DNA of 64,000 bases from Croceibacterium ferulae (GCF_003660445.1 NZ_QZVQ01000009.1:62001-126000), one strand, 5' to 3'; positions 26,101 through 36,044 are shown, numbered from the stretch's first letter. Numbers and translations: made by a program. The notes: a model not told the origin generated them from the sequence alone.

Positions 26101-27426
26101 ATGGCGACCGCAACCCCTTCCTCGCCCCTGCGCACGGCACTGTCCGCCCATTCGGCCGTGGGGCTGATCGTCGGGGCGCTGCTGTACATCGTCTGCGTCA
26201 CCGGCACGCTGGTCGTGTTCTATCCGGAGATGCAGCGGCTGGAGCAGTTGAACGCCCCCGAGATGGCGACCATCGCGCCCGCCGCCGTGCAGCGGGGGGT
26301 GGCCGAGGTGCTGGCGCGGGAGCAGGCGGAGGGAGTGGCGCCGACGACGCACATGTATGTCCACCTGCCCGTGCCCGACCTGCCGCGGGCCACCATCACC
26401 ACCGACACGCAGGCCTTCCACCTGGCGGCCGATGGCCGGGTCGCCATGCCGGAACAGATCGGCTGGTCCGACTGGGCGGTGAAGCTGCATTACGGACTCA
26501 GCCTACCGGGCCTGTGGGGCTTCGTGCTGGTGGGGGTGCTGGGCGTGATGATGCTGTCGCTGTCGCTGTCGGGCGTGCTGGCGCTGCCGCGCATCCTGCG
26601 CGATGCTTTCCGCCTGAAGGCGCGCAGCCCCGGCGGCGTGGCGCTGGCGGACTGGCACAACCGGCTGGGCACCTGGACGCTGCCTTTCGCCGTCGCCATC
26701 GCCTTCACCGGCGCGGCGATCGGCGTGGGATCGCTGGGCACCTTCACCCTGGCGCAAACGGAATATGATGGGGACGTGCTGGCGGTCTATGCCCCGATCT
26801 TCGGCGGGGAGGAGCCCGGCGATCCGCGTGATCTTGCCGTGCCGGACGTCGCCGCGGCGCTGCGCCACATGCAGGCCCGCCACCCGGAGGTCACGCTGAC
26901 CTACGCCATCCTGCACGATCCGCTGCAGGCCGGGCAGCATATCCAGATCGCCGCCGCGCATGACAGGCGGCTGATCTTCGGCGAGTATTACGACTTCGAT
27001 GCGCGCGGCACCTTCCGGGGTACGGCCGGGCTGGCGGATGGTGCGGCCGGGCAGCAGGCGGCCGCATCCATCTACAATCTGCATTTCGGCAATTTCGGCG
27101 GACTGGCGGTGAAGATGGCCTACTTCGTCGGTGGGCTGGCGGTCAGCGTGATCGCCGCGACCGGCACCTTCATCTGGCTGGGCAAGCGGCGCCGGCGCGG
27201 CATGCGTGAGCCCCGTCTTCATGCCGCATGGCATGGGGTGGTGTGGGGCACCCCGGCGATGCTGGCGTTGACCTTTGCCGCCCGGGCGGCGGGCGGCAAT
27301 GATGCGCCGTTCGATCTGATCTTCTGGGGCGGGCTGCTGCTGTGCGTGGGCGGGGCCGCGATGCGTGCAGGGCGCGAACAGGGCCGCGCCGCCTCGCTGC
27401 CCGAAGCGGGCGTGCCGGCGACCTAG
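26101..27426 (+). CDS. PepSY-associated TM helix protein
   Basis: A 441-residue inner-membrane protein of the PepSY-TM family, with helices near residues 20-40 (V-G-L-I-V-G-A-L-L-Y-I-V), 145-165, 200-220 and 340-360 and large periplasmic regions between. Typical features are W-S-D-W-A-V-K-L-H-Y-G-L, D-W-H-N-R-L-G and a late Y-N-L-H-F-G. Members are commonly linked to siderophore and iron uptake as membrane reductases or accessory proteins. No TonB receptor is visible next to it here. The ATG at 26101 follows the small membrane gene, and the stop overlaps that of tyrA in a shared CTAG. Confidence 0.85.
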   Translation: MATATPSSPLRTALSAHSAVGLIVGALLYIVCVTGTLVVFYPEMQRLEQLNAPEMATIAPAAVQRGVAEVLAREQAEGVAPTTHMYVHLPVPDLPRATITTDTQAFHLAADGRVAMPEQIGWSDWAVKLHYGLSLPGLWGFVLVGVLGVMMLSLSLSGVLALPRILRDAFRLKARSPGGVALADWHNRLGTWTLPFAVAIAFTGAAIGVGSLGTFTLAQTEYDGDVLAVYAPIFGGEEPGDPRDLAVPDVAAALRHMQARHPEVTLTYAILHDPLQAGQHIQIAAAHDRRLIFGEYYDFDARGTFRGTAGLADGAAGQQAAASIYNLHFGNFGGLAVKMAYFVGGLAVSVIAATGTFIWLGKRRRRGMREPRLHAAWHGVVWGTPAMLALTFAARAAGGNDAPFDLIFWGGLLLCVGGAAMRAGREQGRAASLPEAGVPAT

Positions 27427-28343
27427 TCCTTGCGCGTGCCGTGATCGCCGCGTCCGAAGTCCGGCCGGGCATCGTCCTGCCCGAAGGCCACGATGGAGCG
27501 GCGGATCGAGCGGGTGCGGCTGAACAGGTCGAACATGGTCGGCCCGTCACCGGCGCGGATCGCTTCGCGCATCATGCCCAGATCGGTCAGGAACCGGTCC
27601 AGCATTTCCAGCACCGCGTCCCGGTTGTTCAGGAACACGTCGCGCCACATGGTCGGATCGGACGCGGCGATGCGGGTGAAATCGCGGAAGCCGCCGGCAG
27701 AGAACTTGATGACTTCGCTGCGGGTCACCTGCTCCAGGTCGGAGGCGGTGCCCACGATGGTGTAGGCGATCAGATGCGGGATATGGCTGGTGACGGCCAG
27801 CACCATGTCATGATGCGCGGCGTCCATGCATTCGACCATGGCGCCGAGATCTTCCCACAGGCTGACCACCGCCGCCACCTTGTCGGCCGGGGCGTCGGCC
27901 GGCGGAGTGATGATGCACCAGCGCTGCCGGAACAGGGTGGCAAAGCCTGCCTCCGGCCCGCTGTTCTCCGTGCCGGCGACCGGATGCGCCGGGATGATGC
28001 AGCGGCCGGGCAGCGCAGCCTGCAGCGCCTGCGTGACCGCGACCTTGGACCCGCCCACATCGCTGATCACGACATCGGCGCGCAGGCCCGGCGCCATGTC
28101 GCGCGCGGCGGCGCCCATCGCGCCGACGGGCACGCACAGGATTACCAGATCGGCCCCTGCCACCGCGTCTGCCGCACTGTCATGCATCTGCTGCACCAGC
28201 CCCAGCTCGCCGGCGCGGCGGCGCACATCGGGGTCGCCGTCATAGCCGCTGGTCAGGACATCGGGCAGGTGCCGCTGGATGGCCAGGCCGACCGATCCGC
28301 CGATCAGCCCCAGGCCGATCACCGCCACATGCGAAAAGCTCAT
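27423..28343 (-). CDS. tyrA: Prephenate/arogenate dehydrogenase
   Basis: A 306-residue cytoplasmic dehydrogenase of tyrosine synthesis with NAD(P) motif G-L-G-L-I-G-G-S near residue 9, [21 protein letters not shown]-x-S-G and [13 protein letters not shown]. There is no chorismate mutase or ACT domain, the short alphaproteobacterial form. It follows hisC with a four-base overlap, the usual alphaproteobacterial pair in which HisC may also transaminate prephenate or 4-hydroxyphenylpyruvate. NAD versus NADP, and prephenate versus arogenate, cannot be decided here. Its stop is interleaved with that of the convergent PepSY gene. Confidence 0.93.
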   Translation of the reverse strand: MSFSHVAVIGLGLIGGSVGLAIQRHLPDVLTSGYDGDPDVRRRAGELGLVQQMHDSAADAVAGADLVILCVPVGAMGAAARDMAPGLRADVVISDVGGSKVAVTQALQAALPGRCIIPAHPVAGTENSGPEAGFATLFRQRWCIITPPADAPADKVAAVVSLWEDLGAMVECMDAAHHDMVLAVTSHIPHLIAYTIVGTASDLEQVTRSEVIKFSAGGFRDFTRIAASDPTMWRDVFLNNRDAVLEMLDRFLTDLGMMREAIRAGDGPTMFDLFSRTRSIRRSIVAFGQDDARPDFGRGDHGTRKD

Positions 28344-29461
28344 CGAGCGGCTTCCGCCATCTGGCGCAGGCCGTCGGCGATGGCGGCCATGTCGGCCGCG
28401 CTGCCGATCGTGATGCGCAGCGCATCGGGCAGGCCCTGCCCCGGCAGGTGCCGCACGGCGTAGCCGCGCTCCGCCAGGCCGGCCAGGGCAGCGGCGGTCG
28501 TGAGCGCGCCGGTGAAGCGCACCAGCACGAAATTGGCCTCGCTCGGCACGGCCAGCAGGCCGTGATTGCCCAGCGCGCCGATCGCCGCCACGAACCGCGA
28601 CCGCTCCGCCCGGTTATGTTCGCGCGAATGGCGTACGAAATCCTGGTCGGCCAGCGCGGCGACCGCCGCCGCCTGTCCCGTGCCGGTCACGTTGAACGGC
28701 CCACGGATGCGGTTCAGTGCGTCGACCAGCGCCGGCGCACCGGTCGCCCAGCCGATCCGCTCCCCCGCCAGGCCGTAGATCTTGGAAAAGGTGCGCGTGA
28801 CCAGGACGTTGGCGTGTGTCGCGGCCAGCGCCAGCGCACCATCGTCGTCAGCGGGCGAGAGATATTCGGCATAGGCCTGGTCCAGCACCAGCAGGATGTC
28901 GGGGCGCAAGGCCGCATGCAGCCGCGCAATCTCTCCGCCGGGCAGGAAGGTGCCGGTGGGATTGTTCGGGTTGGCCACGAAGATCACCCGCGTGGCCGGC
29001 GTCACGCAGGCGAGCAGCGCATCGACATCGGTGCCGAAATCGCGATCGGGCGCGACCACCACCTCGGCCCCGCAGCGGCGGCCGGCAATCTCGTACACCG
29101 CGAAACCATAACGGACATGCACCACCTCGTCCCCCGGCCCAGCAAAGGCCTGTGCGGCAAGGTTCAGCAGCTCGTCGGAGCCAGTGCCGCAGACGATCCG
29201 CGCCGGGTCGATCCCGTGCAGGGCGCCGATGGCGGTGCGCAGCTGCACCGAGTCGGGATCGGGATAGCGGTCGGGCGCCTTGCCCGTGGCACGCGCCACC
29301 AGCGCGGCCGGGCTGGTGCCAAGCGGGTTCTCGTTGGCGGACAGCTTGATCAGCTCGCGCCCGTCCGCGCCCGTGCTGCGGCCGGGGACATAGGCATGGA
29401 TGGCCGCGATCCACGGCTTCATCTGCGGGGCGGGTGCGGGCGGGGAGGTCTGGTCGGTCAC
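28340..29461 (-). CDS. hisC: Histidinol-phosphate aminotransferase
   Basis: A 373-residue PLP enzyme of aminotransferase class I/II. Seen: [31 protein letters not shown], and the PLP lysine in [14 protein letters not shown]. It catalyses a late step of histidine synthesis and may serve aromatic amino acids too, as suggested by the coupled tyrA. I chose GTG 29461 for family length; an ATG at 29422 would give a shorter protein. It is divergent from metX with a 69-base gap, which holds no recognisable SAM riboswitch. Confidence 0.93.
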   Translation of the reverse strand: MTDQTSPPAPAPQMKPWIAAIHAYVPGRSTGADGRELIKLSANENPLGTSPAALVARATGKAPDRYPDPDSVQLRTAIGALHGIDPARIVCGTGSDELLNLAAQAFAGPGDEVVHVRYGFAVYEIAGRRCGAEVVVAPDRDFGTDVDALLACVTPATRVIFVANPNNPTGTFLPGGEIARLHAALRPDILLVLDQAYAEYLSPADDDGALALAATHANVLVTRTFSKIYGLAGERIGWATGAPALVDALNRIRGPFNVTGTGQAAAVAALADQDFVRHSREHNRAERSRFVAAIGALGNHGLLAVPSEANFVLVRFTGALTTAAALAGLAERGYAVRHLPGQGLPDALRITIGSAADMAAIADGLRQMAEAAR

Positions 29462-29530
29462 GGCCCCGGCGCATAGTGCCTGTGCGCACCAATTGACAGC
29501 CCGCCTGCCAGCGCCCAAGTCCGCCGCCCT

Positions 29531-30649
29531 ATGGCGACCGCACGCCCCCTGCCCACGACCAGCCTGCAGCTGCCCGATCCCCTGCCGCTCGACAGCGGGC
29601 AGGTGCTGGACGGCGTCACGATCGCATACGAAACCTATGGCGCGCTGGCGCCCGACTGCCGCAACGCCATCCTGGTGCCGCATGCGCTGACCGGCGACCA
29701 GCATCTCGCCAGCCCGCACCCGATCACCGGCAAGCCCGGCTGGTGGGTGCGCATGGTGGGTCCGGGCAAGCCGATCGACACGGACCGGTTCTTCGTGATC
29801 TGCGCCAATGTGATCGGCAGCTGCATGGGATCGAGCGGTCCGGCCGCGACCCATGCCGATGGCCGGCCCTTCGCCATGCGCTTCCCCGTGATCACCATTC
29901 GCGACATGGTGCGCGCCAATGTGGCGTTGCTGGATGTGTTGGGGATCGATCGGCTGCACGCGGTGGTCGGCGGGTCGATGGGCGGGATGCAGGCGCTGAG
30001 CCTGGCGGCCAATTTCCCGGACCGGGCCGACAGGGTGCTGGCAATCGCTACCACCGCGCGCCATTCGGCGCAGAACATTGCCTTTCACGAGGTCGGCCGG
30101 CAGGCGATCATGGCCGATCCGGACTGGCAGGGCGGCAATTATTACGGCACCGGCCGCTCGCCCGACAAGGGGCTGTCGGTCGCGCGCATGGCGGCGCACA
30201 TCACCTACCTTTCGGAAGCAGGCCTCACCGGCAAGTTCGGCCGCCGGTTCCAGGAACGGCCCGACGGCACAGCGGGCGGGCGGTCCTTCGGCTTCGACGC
30301 CGACTTCCAGGTGGAAAGCTACCTCCGCTACCAGGGGTTGGCCTTCACCGACCGGTTCGATGCCAATTCCTACCTCTACATCACCCGCGCGATGGATTAT
30401 TTCGATCTGGCGGAGGAGCATGGCGGGCGGCTGGCCGATGCCTTCGCCGGCACGCCCGCACGGTTCTGCGTGGTCAGCTTCGACACGGACTGGCTGTACC
30501 CGACCAGCGAATCGCGCAGCCTGGTGCAGGCGCTGAACGCCGCCGCCGCGCCGGTCAGCTTCGTGGAACTGAGCGCGCCCCATGGCCATGACAGCTTCCT
30601 GCTGGACGTGCCCGCGCTGGACCGCGTGGTGAAGGGGTTCCTGGAATGA
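29531..30649 (+). CDS. metX: Homoserine O-acyltransferase
   Basis: A 372-residue alpha/beta-hydrolase-fold acyltransferase that activates homoserine for methionine synthesis. Landmarks are [24 protein letters not shown], the nucleophile elbow G-G-S-M-G-G-M-Q, and the late P-H-G-H-D-S-F-L. Some proteobacterial MetX use succinyl- rather than acetyl-CoA, and I cannot separate these confidently. The gene is coupled through ATGA overlaps to an acetyltransferase and metW; MetW is known to be required with MetX in several proteobacteria. Confidence 0.95.
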   Translation: MATARPLPTTSLQLPDPLPLDSGQVLDGVTIAYETYGALAPDCRNAILVPHALTGDQHLASPHPITGKPGWWVRMVGPGKPIDTDRFFVICANVIGSCMGSSGPAATHADGRPFAMRFPVITIRDMVRANVALLDVLGIDRLHAVVGGSMGGMQALSLAANFPDRADRVLAIATTARHSAQNIAFHEVGRQAIMADPDWQGGNYYGTGRSPDKGLSVARMAAHITYLSEAGLTGKFGRRFQERPDGTAGGRSFGFDADFQVESYLRYQGLAFTDRFDANSYLYITRAMDYFDLAEEHGGRLADAFAGTPARFCVVSFDTDWLYPTSESRSLVQALNAAAAPVSFVELSAPHGHDSFLLDVPALDRVVKGFLE

Positions 30650-31077
30650 GCGTGCTGCCTGATGGGTACGAACTGGTGGGCGATCAGGCGCGGATCGACC
30701 CGGTGGCGGCGCATGCCTGTCTGTCGCGCAGCTACTGGTCGCCCGGCATCGCGCCGGAGGTGGTGGCGAAGGGGATCGCCAACAGCCTGTGCGTGGCGGT
30801 GTTCTTCCAAGGCGCGCAGGTCGCGCTGGCGCGGGTGGTCAGCGATTATACCACGATGGCCTATCTGGCGGACGTCTATGTGCTGGAGGAGCATCGGGGG
30901 CGCGGCCTGAGCCATGCCATGCTGGACTGGCTGCACGCGCACCCTGATCTGCAGGGCCTGCGCCGCTGGATCCTGTTTACCGCCGATGCCCACGAACTGT
31001 ATGCCGCGCATGGCTGGACGCCGCATCCGCACCCTGAGCGGCTGATGGTGCGGGTCGATCCGGGGGCCTTTGCATGA
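30646..31077 (+). CDS. GNAT family N-acetyltransferase
   Basis: A 143-residue GNAT protein. The acetyl-CoA site is in [13 protein letters not shown], near residue 85, preceded by the conserved A-Y-L-A-D-V strand. The substrate is unknown. It is inserted between metX and metW with four-base overlaps on both sides (30646-30649, 31074-31077), so it is made with the methionine enzymes. A link to methionine metabolism is possible but not shown by the sequence. Confidence 0.88.
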   Translation: MSVLPDGYELVGDQARIDPVAAHACLSRSYWSPGIAPEVVAKGIANSLCVAVFFQGAQVALARVVSDYTTMAYLADVYVLEEHRGRGLSHAMLDWLHAHPDLQGLRRWILFTADAHELYAAHGWTPHPHPERLMVRVDPGAFA

Positions 31078-31661
31078 CCCTGCGGCCCGATCTCGCCGTC
31101 ATCGCCCGGCATGTCGCGCCGCGCACCCGCGTGCTGGATGTCGGCTGCGGCGAAGGCGAGCTGATGGCGGAGCTGCAGGCCAGCCGGCAGGTGGATGCCC
31201 GCGGGCTGGAGATCGATCCGGTCGCGGTGGAACGCTGCGTGGCGCGTGGCCTGTCCGCGGTGCAGGGCAATGCCGATCGTGACCTGGCGGATTACCCGGA
31301 CAAGGCGTTCGACTACGCCATCCTCTCCCAGACGCTGCAGATCGCCCGCCGGCCCGACCTGCTGCTGGACGAGCTGCTGCGCATCGGCACCAGCACCTTC
31401 GTCAGCTTCCCCAACTTCGCCCACTGGCGCAACCGGCTGGCGCTGCTGTGGCGCGGGCGCATGCCGGTGACGCGGCATCTGCCGGTGACCTGGTACGAGA
31501 CGGAGAACATCCATCACCTGACGGTGCGCGACTTCGACGAATTGCTGCTGCAGCTGCAGGTGACGACCGAACGGCGCTGGTTCTTCGCCAATGACCGGGA
31601 GATCGCCCCGGCCGGCGCCAACTGGCGCGCGGAATATGCGGTGTACCTGCTGCGGCGCTGA
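31074..31661 (+). CDS. metW: Methionine biosynthesis protein MetW
   Basis: A 195-residue methyltransferase-fold protein. It has V-L-D-V-G-C-G-E-G near residue 25, the MetW-specific D-Y-A-I-L-S-Q-T-L-Q, and F-P-N-F-A-H-W-R-N-R. MetW acts with MetX in homoserine activation, probably as a partner protein rather than a methyltransferase. It ends two bases before the convergent fdhD stop, leaving no room for a terminator. Confidence 0.95.
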   Translation: MTLRPDLAVIARHVAPRTRVLDVGCGEGELMAELQASRQVDARGLEIDPVAVERCVARGLSAVQGNADRDLADYPDKAFDYAILSQTLQIARRPDLLLDELLRIGTSTFVSFPNFAHWRNRLALLWRGRMPVTRHLPVTWYETENIHHLTVRDFDELLLQLQVTTERRWFFANDREIAPAGANWRAEYAVYLLRR

Positions 31662-31663
31662 GC

Positions 31664-32440
31664 TCAGGCGGGCAGCAGCGATCCTTCCACCACCTGCAGC
31701 ACGCTGTCCGGCCGGGCCAGGCTCCACAGGCTGAGACCGGCGGTATGGGCGCGATCGACTGCCAGGCTGGTGGGCAGGGAGATCGTCACCAGCGTGGTGG
31801 CACCGGCGCGGACCGCCTTCTCGACAATCTCGTAGGAGCAGCGCGCGGTCGAGAGCACGAAGCCTGCACTCGCCGGGTGGCCGCCATTCGCCAATGCACC
31901 GACCAGCTTGTCCAGCGCATTGTGCCGGCCGACATCCTCCCGAACCGTCAGGACGGCGCCGGCGGTGTCGCACAGCGCGGCGGCATGCGCGGCCCCGGTC
32001 GCGCGGCTCAACGGCTGGTGATCGCGCAGGGCGGCAAGGGCCGCAAAGATGGCGGCAGGCGTGATCGCGGCGTGCGGTGCGACGGGCGGCAGGGGGCGGG
32101 CGACCGCCTCCAGATTCTCGATCCCGCACAATCCGCAGGAGCTTTCCGCCACCCGCGCCCGCACCCGGTCGGTCAGCTGCGCCACGCCCAGCCCCGCCAG
32201 CTGTGCGCGCACGATCCAGCCGGCGGGCACCTCGGCCACGGCCAGGCCGGTCAAGTCGGACGGGCTGCCGGCCAGCCCTTCGGTCAGCGCAAAGCCCAGC
32301 GCGAAGTCCGGCAGGTCGGCCGGGGTTGCCATCATCACGGCGTAGGACAGGCCGTTGAACTCCAGCGCGACGGGCGCCTCGGGCACCCAGGCGCGCTCCC
32401 GCGGCGCGCTGGTACCGTCGGCGCGGTGTTCAGCCGCCAC
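31664..32440 (-). CDS. fdhD: Formate dehydrogenase accessory sulfurtransferase FdhD
   Basis: A 258-residue protein that passes sulfur to the Mo-bisPGD cofactor of formate dehydrogenases. The essential Cys pair is in S-S-C-G-L-C-G near residue 110. Other marks are L-P-D-F-A-L-G-F-A-L-T-E-G, R-E-D-V-G-R-H-N-A-L-D-K and S-T-A-R-C-S-Y-E-I. I chose GTG 32440, which overlaps mobA by 11 bases and has GGAG upstream. Coupling to mobA and fghA suggests a formaldehyde/formate oxidation role. No formate dehydrogenase structural gene is in the window. Confidence 0.92.
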   Translation of the reverse strand: MAAEHRADGTSAPRERAWVPEAPVALEFNGLSYAVMMATPADLPDFALGFALTEGLAGSPSDLTGLAVAEVPAGWIVRAQLAGLGVAQLTDRVRARVAESSCGLCGIENLEAVARPLPPVAPHAAITPAAIFAALAALRDHQPLSRATGAAHAAALCDTAGAVLTVREDVGRHNALDKLVGALANGGHPASAGFVLSTARCSYEIVEKAVRAGATTLVTISLPTSLAVDRAHTAGLSLWSLARPDSVLQVVEGSLLPA

Positions 32441-32972
32441 CCCGCTGCTCCAGCTTCGACAGATCGGCGGGCGTGTTGATGTTGGCGGGGGAGGTCGGCA
32501 GCGCCACGGCGCGCGCGCCACAGGCTTGCGCAAAGGCCATCATCGCATGGCTGCCCGCGCCGGCCAGGATTGCCTCCAGCAGCGCCGCATCCGCCGGCCG
32601 CCAGTGGCCCACCACCGGCTGGGTGGCGAGATAGGCCGGCGCCGGGCCGAGCAGGCCGGGCAGGTCGGCGGGCAGGTCCAGCGTGTCCACGCCCATGGTC
32701 AGCACGCCGTCATAGCCTTCGTCCGCCGCATGGCGCAGGCCCGCCAGCACGCCGCCCAGCGGCCCCATGCCCTCGCGCGGATGATCGGGCACGGTCGGCG
32801 TGGGCGCGGTGGCGCGGCCGGCGACGATCACATGCTCGCACCAGCCGCTCAGCAGGTCGACCGCATGGGCCAGCAGGGTGTGCCCCTTGTACTCGGCCAG
32901 CGCCTTGTCGCTGCCGAAGCGGGTGGACTGCCCGCCGGCCAGCACCACGCCCAGGGTCATCGGTGGCATCAT
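32430..32972 (-). CDS. mobA: Molybdenum cofactor guanylyltransferase
   Basis: A 180-residue nucleotidyltransferase that adds GMP to molybdopterin. Family signatures are V-V-L-A-G-G-Q-S-T-R-F-G-S-D-K-A near the N-terminus, the metal-binding M-G-V-D-T-L-D-L-P, and the C-terminal N-I-N-T-P-A-D-L. The ATG at 32972 overlaps the fghA stop by four bases. It lies just before fdhD, which acts on the same bis-MGD cofactor. Its role in loading a formate dehydrogenase is a reasonable inference. Confidence 0.92.
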   Translation of the reverse strand: MMPPMTLGVVLAGGQSTRFGSDKALAEYKGHTLLAHAVDLLSGWCEHVIVAGRATAPTPTVPDHPREGMGPLGGVLAGLRHAADEGYDGVLTMGVDTLDLPADLPGLLGPAPAYLATQPVVGHWRPADAALLEAILAGAGSHAMMAFAQACGARAVALPTSPANINTPADLSKLEQRGGG

Positions 32973-33808
32973 GCGTAAAGCCTTTCCGCGTGCCAGCGCA
33001 CATGGTCGGCCATGAAGCTGGAGATGAACAGGTAGGAATGATCGTAACCCGGCTGCATGCGGATGGTTGCCGGAATGCCGGCCTGTTCGCAGGCCTGCAG
33101 CAGCAGTTCGGGCTTCAGCTGTTCGTGGAGGAAGCTGTCGGCGGTGCCCTGGTCCACCAGCAGGTCCGGCAGGCGCGCGCCATCCTTGATCAGGGCGCAG
33201 GCGTCGTAAGGGCGCCAGCTTGCCCGGTCGGAGCCGAGATAGCCGCCGAGCGCCTTGTCGCCCCACGGGCACTGCAGCGGGCTGCAGATCGGCGCAAAGG
33301 CGCTGGTGGAACGGAACCGGCCGGGATTGCGCAGGGCGATCGTCAGCGCGCCGTGCCCGCCCATGGAATGGCCGAGGATGCCCTGCCGCGCCATGTCCGC
33401 CGGGAAGTGTCCGGCGATGATCGCGGGCAGCTCGTCCTCGATATAGGACCGCATGTTGAAGTGCCCGGCCCATGGTTCTTCCGTGGCATCGACGTAGAAG
33501 CCGGCGCCCTGGCCCATGTCCCAGGCCGGATCGTCCGCCACGTCCTCCCCGCGCGGCGAAGTGTCGGGCGCGACCAGGATTACGCCATGTTCGACGCAAG
33601 CCGCCCGGTATTCGCCCTTGTCGGTGACATTGGCGTGCGTGCAGGTCAGGCCCGACAGGTAGAACAGCACCGGCAGCTTCGTGCCGGCCTCATGCGGCGG
33701 CACGAACACGGCGAAGGTCATCGCCGTGCCGGTGGTGCTGCTGGCGTGGCGATAGACGCCCTGTACGCCGCCATGGCTGAGGGTGGTGCTGACGGTTTCC
33801 AGGCTCAT
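32969..33808 (-). CDS. fghA: S-formylglutathione hydrolase
   Basis: A 279-residue esterase-fold hydrolase that splits S-formylglutathione to glutathione and formate in formaldehyde detoxification. The catalytic Ser is in G-H-S-M-G-G-H-G; others are G-L-T-C-T-H-A-N, P-D-T-S-P-R-G, D-Q-G-T-A-D and D-H-S-Y-L-F-I-S-S-F. The ATG at 33808 follows AAGGAG. Downstream coupling to mobA and fdhD gives a formaldehyde-to-formate-to-CO2 theme. The partner S-(hydroxymethyl)glutathione dehydrogenase is not in the window. Confidence 0.95.
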   Translation of the reverse strand: MSLETVSTTLSHGGVQGVYRHASSTTGTAMTFAVFVPPHEAGTKLPVLFYLSGLTCTHANVTDKGEYRAACVEHGVILVAPDTSPRGEDVADDPAWDMGQGAGFYVDATEEPWAGHFNMRSYIEDELPAIIAGHFPADMARQGILGHSMGGHGALTIALRNPGRFRSTSAFAPICSPLQCPWGDKALGGYLGSDRASWRPYDACALIKDGARLPDLLVDQGTADSFLHEQLKPELLLQACEQAGIPATIRMQPGYDHSYLFISSFMADHVRWHAERLYA

Positions 33809-33890
33809 GCGCGGCTCCTTGAATGGTCTGGCGCCCGGTCGTAGCGTCCCGATCGGGATCGGCCAATGGCCGCAGGCCCGAGGCGAAATA

Positions 33891-35363
33891 TCAGCCGCCG
33901 GTCTGCAGCCCGGCCCAATGCACGGCCTTGGTTTCCAGATATTCCTCAAGCCCCTCGGCCCCGCCCTCGCGGCCCAGGCCCGACTGCTTGACCCCGCCGA
34001 ACGGCGCCATCGCCAGGCTGATCGCGCCGGTGTTGAGGCCGACCATGCCGGCCTCCAGCGCCTCGCCGACGCGCCAGGCGCGGTGCATGTCGCCCGTGCA
34101 GCAATAGGCGGCGAGGCCGTAGGGGGTGGCATTGGCCAGCGCGATCCCGTCCGCCTCCGTATCGAAGCGGTAGATGGCCGCGACAGGCCCGAAGATCTCC
34201 TCCTGCGCGGCGCGCATGTCTTCCGTCATTCCGGTCAGCAGCATGGGCGCGGTGAAGCGACCGGAGGCAGGGGCCTGCGCCACCAGCGTGGCGCCCTTTG
34301 CCAGCGCGTCCTGCACATGGTCGGCGACCTTGGCGCGGGCGGCATCGTCGATCAGCGGCCCCACCTGCATGCCGTCCTCGGTCCCCGCCCCGACCTTGAG
34401 CGCACGAACCCTGACAGCCAGCTTGTCCACGAAGGCGTCGTGAATGCCGGACTGCACCAGGATGCGGTTGACGGCGACGCAGCTCTGCCCGGCATTGCGG
34501 AACTTGGCCGCCATCGTGGCCTCCACCGCTTCGTCCAGATCGGCGTCGTCGAACACGATCAGCGGCGCATTGCCGCCCAGCTCCAGCGCCAGTTTCTTGA
34601 TGGTGGGGGCGCATTGTTCCATCAGGCGCGATCCCACCGGGGTGGAACCGGTGAAGGACAGCAGCCGCACGACCGGGCTGGCCGTCAGCACCCCGCCGAT
34701 CACCTTCGCCTCCCCCGTCACGATGCCCAGCACGCCCGCGGGCACGCCGGCGCGCAACGCCAGCTCGCCCAGGGCCAATGCGGTGAACGGCGTCTGCTGC
34801 GCGGGCTTCAGCACCATGGTGCAGCCTGCCGCCAGAGCGGGCGCCAGCTTGCGGGTGATCATCGCCGCCGGGAAGTTCCATGGGGTGATCGCAGCGCACA
34901 CGCCCACCGCTTCGCGCCGCACCAGGATGCGGCGATCGGCTGTGGGCGCGGGCACCTCGTGGCCACGGCTGCGCTGGCCTTCCTGCGCGAACCAGCTGAC
35001 GAAGCTGGCGGCATAGGCGATCTCCGCCTCCGCCTCGACCAGCGGCTTGCCCTGTTCGGCGGTCAGTATCCGCGCCAGATCCTTCGCTGCGGCCATGATC
35101 AGGTCGTGCCAGCGCCGCAGGATGGCGCACCGTTCGGGCGCGGGGCGCGCGCGCCAGGCGGGCAGGGCGCGTCCGGCGGCGGCGAGGGCGGCCTCCGTCT
35201 CGGCCGTACCGCAATCGGGCACGGTGCCGATCACCTCGCCGGTGGCGGGATCGTCCACCGCGATGGTCCGGCCGTCGGCCGCGCCGATCCACTCCCCGTC
35301 CACCAGCGCCTCCTGCCGCCACAATCCGCTATCTGCCAATGCGAGGGGTGCCGTGTTCGCCAT
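33891..35363 (-). CDS. NAD(P)-dependent aldehyde dehydrogenase (succinate-semialdehyde dehydrogenase-like)
   Basis: A 490-residue aldehyde dehydrogenase. The catalytic Glu is in L-E-L-G-G-N-A-P and the catalytic Cys in G-Q-S-C-V-A-V-N-R; the Rossmann loop is F-T-G-S-T-P-V-G. The pattern G-K-P-L-V-E-A-E-x-E and the late M-A-P-F-G-G-V-K-Q-S-G-L-G-R-E-G resemble GabD-type enzymes. I chose ATG 35363, preceded by AGAAGGA, over the ATG ten codons upstream, which has no ribosome site. It lies 82 bases before fghA on the same strand. The substrate is uncertain. Confidence 0.88.
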   Translation of the reverse strand: MANTAPLALADSGLWRQEALVDGEWIGAADGRTIAVDDPATGEVIGTVPDCGTAETEAALAAAGRALPAWRARPAPERCAILRRWHDLIMAAAKDLARILTAEQGKPLVEAEAEIAYAASFVSWFAQEGQRSRGHEVPAPTADRRILVRREAVGVCAAITPWNFPAAMITRKLAPALAAGCTMVLKPAQQTPFTALALGELALRAGVPAGVLGIVTGEAKVIGGVLTASPVVRLLSFTGSTPVGSRLMEQCAPTIKKLALELGGNAPLIVFDDADLDEAVEATMAAKFRNAGQSCVAVNRILVQSGIHDAFVDKLAVRVRALKVGAGTEDGMQVGPLIDDAARAKVADHVQDALAKGATLVAQAPASGRFTAPMLLTGMTEDMRAAQEEIFGPVAAIYRFDTEADGIALANATPYGLAAYCCTGDMHRAWRVGEALEAGMVGLNTGAISLAMAPFGGVKQSGLGREGGAEGLEEYLETKAVHWAGLQTGG

Positions 35364-35486
35364 GTCCGATCCTTCTGCTGCCGGAGCGTTCATGTGGGGG
35401 CGCGCGCGCCTGCGGCAACGCCGGGGGTGGAACCGATCGCGTCCTTGCGCTCTATGTTAAGGACAGCTTCAGGAGTTTATAGACCT

Positions 35487-36044
35487 ATGCGCAGCTTCCT
35501 GCCCCTTATCGCCGCCGCCCCCCTGGCCCTGATGGCCTGCAGCGAATCGGCCGAACAGCCTGCCGCCCCGGAAATGGAGGAAAGCAGCGCCGGCGCCACG
35601 GGCGAGCAGGCGGTCGCCGCGCTGCAGACCGCCGAAGGGCAGCCGGCGGGCACCGCCACGGCCACCGTGTCGGACGACGCCATCAAGCTGGTGCTGGCAG
35701 TCCAGAACCTGCCGGCGGGCGAACATGGCGTGCATGTCCACATGGTCGGCGCCTGCGACGCGCCCGATTTCACCACGGCCGGCAGCCACTGGAATCCGAC
35801 CGAACAGACTCACGGCCTGGAAGGCAGCGGCGGCCAGCATGCCGGCGACATGCCCAACCTGCAGGTGAACGAACAGGGCACCGGCACGCTGGAATATACG
35901 CTGCAGGGCGGCGCGACGTTCGCCGGGCTGATGGACAGTGACGGTTCGGCCTTCGTGGTGCATGCCAATGCCGACGACCAGCGGACCGATCCTTCGGGCG
36001 AGAGCGGCGGACGCATCGCCTGCGGCGTGTTTACCGCCGGCTAG
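35487..36044 (+). CDS. sodC: Cu/Zn superoxide dismutase family lipoprotein
   Basis: A 185-residue exported protein. Its signal peptide ends in a lipobox (L-M-A-C) at residue 18, so it is probably a lipoprotein. The SOD domain (about 45-185) keeps the expected metal ligands: H-V-H, the His of G-S-H-W-N-P, H-G, H-A-G-D-M-P-N and V-V-H-A-N-A-D-D. The disulfide cysteines (G-A-C-D, I-A-C-G) and the active-site Arg in G-G-R-I-A-C are present. It should protect the periplasm from superoxide. The ATG at 35487 has AGGAG 12 bases upstream, a somewhat long spacing. It is divergent from the aldehyde dehydrogenase. Confidence 0.92.
   Translation: MRSFLPLIAAAPLALMACSESAEQPAAPEMEESSAGATGEQAVAALQTAEGQPAGTATATVSDDAIKLVLAVQNLPAGEHGVHVHMVGACDAPDFTTAGSHWNPTEQTHGLEGSGGQHAGDMPNLQVNEQGTGTLEYTLQGGATFAGLMDSDGSAFVVHANADDQRTDPSGESGGRIACGVFTAG

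Noticed and set aside
29462-29530. SAM-II riboswitch upstream of metX
   Set aside because: The 69-base gap has no A-rich loop or pseudoknot pairing of the SAM-II type.
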